Source: Scybalousia_A sp964639765 (GTDB taxonomy: Bacteria; Bacteroidota; Bacteroidia; Bacteroidales; P3). Taken from it: DNA of 64,000 nt. The stretch spans positions 1-64,000 of the forward strand of contig CAZXEN010000001.1 of NCBI GenBank assembly GCA_964639765.1. Reading direction: 5' to 3'. This document shows positions 60,238 through 64,000 of the stretch, piece by piece. Both the position numbers and the translations under genes were made by a program. The notes beneath the pieces are model-generated. The model searched no databases. It was not told where the DNA came from and saw only the letters and a list, made by a program, of their open reading frames with translations. Each line of letters begins with the position of its first letter. The first letter of the stretch is position 1.

Positions 60238-61734
60238 TTATCTCTGTTTTATTATCTTTTTGAAATCCAAAATATAACAAAGTATTACATAAACCATCAC
60301 TAAGCCTGTGTTTATTGATAAACGAAGTAGCAAATTATCTATATGATGCTGCACTTGATACATAATGAAATACAGTATCAGAGAAAAAACTATATAAAAC
60401 AGAATTCGTTTCACTTTATAGGCAATCGGATAAAACTTTTGACCGATAAGATAACACAATAAAGATATTGAAAAGTAACAAATCAAAGTTACCCATGCTG
60501 CACCCTTGTACCCTAAGACAGGAACAAGCAAATAGTTTCCTGTCAATGTTATAACAGCTCCTACTAAAGCAATATAGGCTCCGTATTTTGTTTTATCAGA
60601 GACTTTATACCAAATTGAAAGATTATAATAAATTCCTAAAAAAATATTAGCCATGAGAAGAATTGGAACAACTGATATACCAATTCTATAGTCTTTCCCC
60701 ATAAAATATTGGAACAAATCCATATACCCCATCACTACAAGAAAAATAAAGCAAAGAAAAATGACAAAGGCCGTCATTACTTCCGAATAACTTTTCTTTG
60801 CATCCTGCTGCTTCATCTTAGAAAAGAAAAATGGTTCAGCTGCAAACTTAAACGCCTGAATAAATAACGAAATCACGATACTTAATTTATAACATGCTCC
60901 GTATATTCCTATCTGACTCATCTTATATTCTGCAATCTTAGCAGTATCTGTTATAGCTTCCGGGACTGTTACCAAATGTTTAAGCGCTATTCGGTCAAAA
61001 GTTTCATTTATCATTCCTGCCAAGCCTCCTATCATTACAGGAAAACCATAAACAAGCATCTTTTTAAGTATTTTAAAATCAATATTAAATCTAAATTGGC
61101 TAAACTGAGGAATAAGAAGAAGAAAAGATATAAAAGATGCTAAACAATTGGAAACAAAAATATATAAAACCAAATCATTTGGATTAAACCAAGAAGTTAT
61201 TGCATAAACTCCTTTGTTATAAAGTATTGGACAAAGAGCAATAAAGAAAAGATTAAACAGAATATTAGAGAATATGTCAACAGTTTTGATAAAAGCAAAA
61301 CGCTTTGCCATATTTTCTCTTCTAAGTAATGCGTATGGTATAGCACGTAAAGCATCTAAAGCAAGAATGACAAGAAACAGAGCAATATACGTTTTGTGAT
61401 TAGAGTATTGCATTACCGAACAAATGGGAGAAAGGGCGGCAAAAGTAACGAAAAGAAACAATGCAGTCGAAACCATTAGAGAAAATAATGCTGTGTTATA
61501 TACTTTAGATTTATTGTAGTCTTGAGAAAAACGAAAGAATGCCGTTTCCATTCCATAAGTTAATATTATCATAAGAAAGGCAACATAAGCATAAAGTTCT
61601 GAAACAACTCCATAATCTTGCGTAGCTATATTATATGTGTAAAGAGGAACAAGAAAATAATTCAGAAACCTACCAACAATAGTCGGAATTCCATATACAA
61701 CAGTTTGTGAAGCTAAACGTTTTATATCACTCAT
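60238..61734 (-). CDS. Oligosaccharide flippase / polysaccharide biosynthesis protein
   Basis: The 498-aa protein has about 14 helices and the family start LASQTVVYGIPTIVGRFLNYFLVPLYTYNIATQDYGVVSELYAYVAFLMIILTYGMETAFFRF. A second marker is GFPVMIGGLAGMINETFDRIALKHLV (~230). It is a different subfamily from the flippase at 36.6 kb. Its start overlaps the PAP2 stop by 8 bp, so the two are translationally coupled. It probably flips undecaprenyl-linked glycans. Confidence 0.86.
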   Translation of the reverse strand: MSDIKRLASQTVVYGIPTIVGRFLNYFLVPLYTYNIATQDYGVVSELYAYVAFLMIILTYGMETAFFRFSQDYNKSKVYNTALFSLMVSTALFLFVTFAALSPICSVMQYSNHKTYIALFLVILALDALRAIPYALLRRENMAKRFAFIKTVDIFSNILFNLFFIALCPILYNKGVYAITSWFNPNDLVLYIFVSNCLASFISFLLLIPQFSQFRFNIDFKILKKMLVYGFPVMIGGLAGMINETFDRIALKHLVTVPEAITDTAKIAEYKMSQIGIYGACYKLSIVISLFIQAFKFAAEPFFFSKMKQQDAKKSYSEVMTAFVIFLCFIFLVVMGYMDLFQYFMGKDYRIGISVVPILLMANIFLGIYYNLSIWYKVSDKTKYGAYIALVGAVITLTGNYLLVPVLGYKGAAWVTLICYFSISLLCYLIGQKFYPIAYKVKRILFYIVFSLILYFIMYQVQHHIDNLLLRLSINTGLVMVYVILCYILDFKKIIKQR

Positions 61735-62353
61735 TACCAGTATTTTTTCTTAAAGATAATTTAAATAAAGTTATAATTTTCAGATATAACCAATAAACAA
61801 ATAAACCAATAATAATTCCAAGCAAGGAACCGCAAATAACATCTCCTGGATAGTGAAAACCACAATAAACTCTTGAATATCCTGTTAATAAAGCCCAAAC
61901 AACAGTTATACAAATAAAAGGTTTAAGGTATTTATTCTTGTTTTTTCTAAGTACAAGGAAAGAAAATGTAATAACAGAAAAAATATTTGATGCATGAGAA
62001 GAAACAAAACCATATTTACCTCCTTTGTACCAATCAATTAATTTCCAATGCTGAAGTTTAAGTGTAATGCTGTCAATCAAAGCATGAGAAGGTCTCAAAC
62101 GATGAAAAACATCCTTAAAGCAAACAACACTAATTCTATCTGCAAGAAAAAGAGTAAGAACTATTAACAGAACATATATATACCAATACTTAAACTTTGT
62201 CTGATAAAGTATAAACAGAGTTATAGACAATATAACTATTTCAATAAAAAATGAATAAGAGAACCATGCCATCACCCAATCCAAAACAACGGAGCGATGA
62301 TGGTTTATCAAGTTAAAAAGGTTTGTATCCCAAGAAAGCAGTTTCTCTAACAT
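61727..62353 (-). CDS. PAP2-family membrane phosphatase
   Basis: The 208-aa protein has six helices and the three PAP2 motifs: a K-x6-RP-like CFKDVFHRLRPSHAL (residues ~88-102), GFVSSHASN (~121-129) and SRVYCGFHYPGDVICG (~170-185). It probably dephosphorylates undecaprenyl pyrophosphate or another lipid phosphate on the periplasmic side. Gap to obg is 3 bp. Confidence 0.88.
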   Translation of the reverse strand: MLEKLLSWDTNLFNLINHHRSVVLDWVMAWFSYSFFIEIVILSITLFILYQTKFKYWYIYVLLIVLTLFLADRISVVCFKDVFHRLRPSHALIDSITLKLQHWKLIDWYKGGKYGFVSSHASNIFSVITFSFLVLRKNKNKYLKPFICITVVWALLTGYSRVYCGFHYPGDVICGSLLGIIIGLFVYWLYLKIITLFKLSLRKNTGNE

Positions 62354-62356
62354 TAA

Positions 62357-63346
62357 TTACATATTTAGTTTATTATAAATAAGGTCTTTCAATTCTGATA
62401 TACCAAAACCGGCAACAGATGAAATCATTATTGTTTCTATATCTTTTGGCAAGGTCTTTTTTATTTTACTTTGAGTTTCGTTGTCTATAATATCACATTT
62501 TGTAACAGCAAGTATTCTGTCCTTTTGCATAAGGAACGGATTATATTTTTTTAGTTCTCCAAGAAGAATATTATATTCTTTGACAACATCTTCAGCTTCG
62601 GCTGAAACCATAAAAAGAAGTATAGAGTTTCTTTCTATATGCCGTAAAAATCTAAGTCCCAAACCTTTTCCTTCAGATGCTCCCTCAATAATACCAGGAA
62701 TATCAGCCATAATAAAACTCTTTTCGTCCCTGTATTTTACTATTCCAAGATTAGGAACCAATGTCGTGAAAGGATAATCTGCTATCTGCGGTTTGGCAGC
62801 AGAAACAACAGAAAGCAAAGTACTTTTTCCGGCATTAGGAAAACCAACCAGACCGACATCAGCCAAGATTTTCAATTCCATAATCACCCAAGCTTCAATT
62901 GCATCTTCGCCAGGTTGAGCAAAACGCGGAGTTCTGAAAGTAGAAGATTTAAAAAAGTCATTGCCTTTACCTCCTCTACCCCCTTTAAACAAAATTACTT
63001 CCTGTCCATCGTCAGTTACTTCACAAAGAACTTCTCCTGTCTCCGCATCCTTGCACACTGTACCCAATGGAACTTCTATTATACGGTCTTTACCATCTCT
63101 TCCGTGCATCAGCTTTTGTCCTCCGTTCTCACCGTCTTCAGCAAACACATGCTTGGTATATTTCAAATGCAACAAAGTCCAAAGCTGTTTGTTTCCTTTC
63201 AGAATAATATGACCGCCTCTTCCTCCATCTCCTCCGTCAGGTCCTCCTTTAAAGTTTTTTGCTTCATGTAATAGGTGCATACAACCAGCACCGCCTTTTC
63301 CTGAACGGCAAAAAATCTTTACGTAATCAACAAAATTACTTGTCAT
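62357..63346 (-). CDS. obg: Obg family GTPase (ObgE/CgtA)
   Basis: The 329-aa GTPase has the Gly-rich Obg fold (FVDYVKIFCRSGKGGAGCMHLL and GGPDGGDGGRGGHIIL, ~1-155). The G domain has LVGFPNAGKSTLL (G1, ~166), DIPGIIEG (G3) and TKCD (G4). It lacks the C-terminal OCT domain of some homologues. It acts in ribosome assembly and growth control. The gene follows adk by 3 bp. Confidence 0.96.
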   Translation of the reverse strand: MTSNFVDYVKIFCRSGKGGAGCMHLLHEAKNFKGGPDGGDGGRGGHIILKGNKQLWTLLHLKYTKHVFAEDGENGGQKLMHGRDGKDRIIEVPLGTVCKDAETGEVLCEVTDDGQEVILFKGGRGGKGNDFFKSSTFRTPRFAQPGEDAIEAWVIMELKILADVGLVGFPNAGKSTLLSVVSAAKPQIADYPFTTLVPNLGIVKYRDEKSFIMADIPGIIEGASEGKGLGLRFLRHIERNSILLFMVSAEAEDVVKEYNILLGELKKYNPFLMQKDRILAVTKCDIIDNETQSKIKKTLPKDIETIMISSVAGFGISELKDLIYNKLNM

Positions 63347-63349
63347 ATT

Positions 63350-63922
63350 TTATAAAGTATCTATAATTTCACAAATAGACTGTGAAATCTTTTGAATGTC
63401 AGGATCAGAGCCTTCAACTGAATAATAAGAACCTTGTTTTTGCTTATAGAAATCTGTCAAAGGCTTTGTCTTTTGTTCATATTGCTGAAAACGGCCTTTT
63501 ATTGTCTCCTCATTATCGTCTTGTCTGCCTTCAATCTCTGCTCGTTTAAGCAATCTGTCCATGAGCAGTTCCTGCTTAACATCCAATTCTATAACGGAGA
63601 CTTTGCCTCTGTTAAGTTCAGCAAGGATTTCGTCCAATGCCTCTGCCTGTTTCACCGTACGAGGGAAACCATCCAACAATATGTCTTTGTCATTGTGCTT
63701 GGTAATAAACTCTCTAATCATTCCAACTATGATTTCATCGGATACAAGCATACCTTTGTTGATTATTTTTTCAGCTTCCAGACCAAGAGGAGTCTTGTTT
63801 TTGATTTCTTCTCTAAGGATTTCGCCTGTAGAAATATAAGCTAAATCATACTTTTCTCTTAAAATAGAGCTTTGAGTACCTTTCCCTGCTCCGGGTGCTC
63901 CCAAAAGAATTATGTTTTTCAT
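63350..63922 (-). CDS. adk: Adenylate kinase
   Basis: The 190-aa enzyme interconverts ATP, AMP and ADP. It shows P-loop LLGAPGAGKGTQ (residues 5-16), STGEILREE, LDGFPRTVKQAEALDE (~84-99) and the short lid RAEIEGRQDDNEETIKGRFQQYEQKTKPL without zinc cysteines. It is the first gene of adk-obg-PAP2-flippase. Confidence 0.96.
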   Translation of the reverse strand: MKNIILLGAPGAGKGTQSSILREKYDLAYISTGEILREEIKNKTPLGLEAEKIINKGMLVSDEIIVGMIREFITKHNDKDILLDGFPRTVKQAEALDEILAELNRGKVSVIELDVKQELLMDRLLKRAEIEGRQDDNEETIKGRFQQYEQKTKPLTDFYKQKQGSYYSVEGSDPDIQKISQSICEIIDTL

Positions 63923-63969
63923 TGCTATACTTGTTTTATTTTTATTTGTTTCTTAAAATTATTGCATTG

Positions 63970-64000
63970 CAAAATTATAAAATATTATTGAAATGACAAA
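63970..64000 (-). promoter_or_regulatory. Promoter of the adk-obg-PAP2-flippase operon
   Basis: On the minus strand, TTTG (63997-64000, at the window edge), 19 bp, TAATTTTG (63970-63977), an exact consensus match, ~50 bp upstream of the adk start. Confidence 0.6.

Overview
The window is a low-G+C (roughly one third G+C by eye), gene-dense chromosomal segment from a member of the Bacteroidetes, probably Bacteroidales. Supporting signs are a type IX secretion C-terminal domain, a MurF-Alr fusion, a FeoA-FeoB fusion, a BtuB/BtuG-like outer-membrane pair, many SpII lipoproteins with Bacteroidetes-type lipoboxes, and promoters of the Bacteroidetes form TTTG-N19/20-TAnnTTTG without Shine-Dalgarno sequences. 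I name no species. No phage, integrase, insertion sequence or CRISPR array is visible.

Layout. 1-5.1 kb: a T9SS cargo protein, an NrtR-like Nudix regulator, tRNA(CAU), HU, then ribH and fmt flanking a DpnI-like methyl-directed endonuclease that lies between two methyltransferase relics. 5.3-13.3 kb (minus): a probable operon yitT-like / oligopeptide-binding lipoprotein / murF-alr / UbiA prenyltransferase / radical SAM, plus an EamA exporter. 13.5-24.9 kb (plus): an MTA/SAH-deaminase-like amidohydrolase, a sulfatase-modifying-factor-fold protein, tRNA-Pro(CGG), a TPR lipoprotein, efp, feoAB with its Cys-rich partner, an ADP-forming acyl-CoA synthetase and dapF. 24.97-27.77 kb: a restriction-modification island with two DNA methyltransferases around an HNH nuclease. 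27.8-34.9 kb: secreted proteins, the ppi-sulP-ribF-LRR operon, recX and a serpin-like lipoprotein. 35-48.5 kb: MltD-like transglycosylase plus flippase, btuG/btuB-like, TamB-like and RarA. 48.9-58.8 kb: lipocalin-like lipoprotein, EptA-like and LtaS-like phosphotransferases, frdAB/sdhBA without a cytochrome b gene, truA, dus and plsY. 58.9-64 kb: an AtoE-type transporter and the adk-obg-PAP2-flippase operon.

Two things stand out. First, the ribH-fmt interval keeps the first ~30 codons of a D12 (Dam/DpnM-like) adenine methyltransferase and the last ~40 codons of a beta-class (DpnA-like) methyltransferase, with an intact DpnI-like gene between them. This is what would be left if a DpnII-type modifying cassette had been replaced by the opposite, methyl-cleaving specificity. 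Second, seven intergenic regions carry arrays of a degenerate element, an 8-bp core GWSTTGRT in either orientation between an A-tract and a T-tract. Neighbouring units are almost always 21 or 22 bp apart (two helical turns). I do not know of a described family with this structure.

All calls come from reading the sequence and from memory of protein families. No database search or alignment program was used, and residue positions are approximate where so stated.
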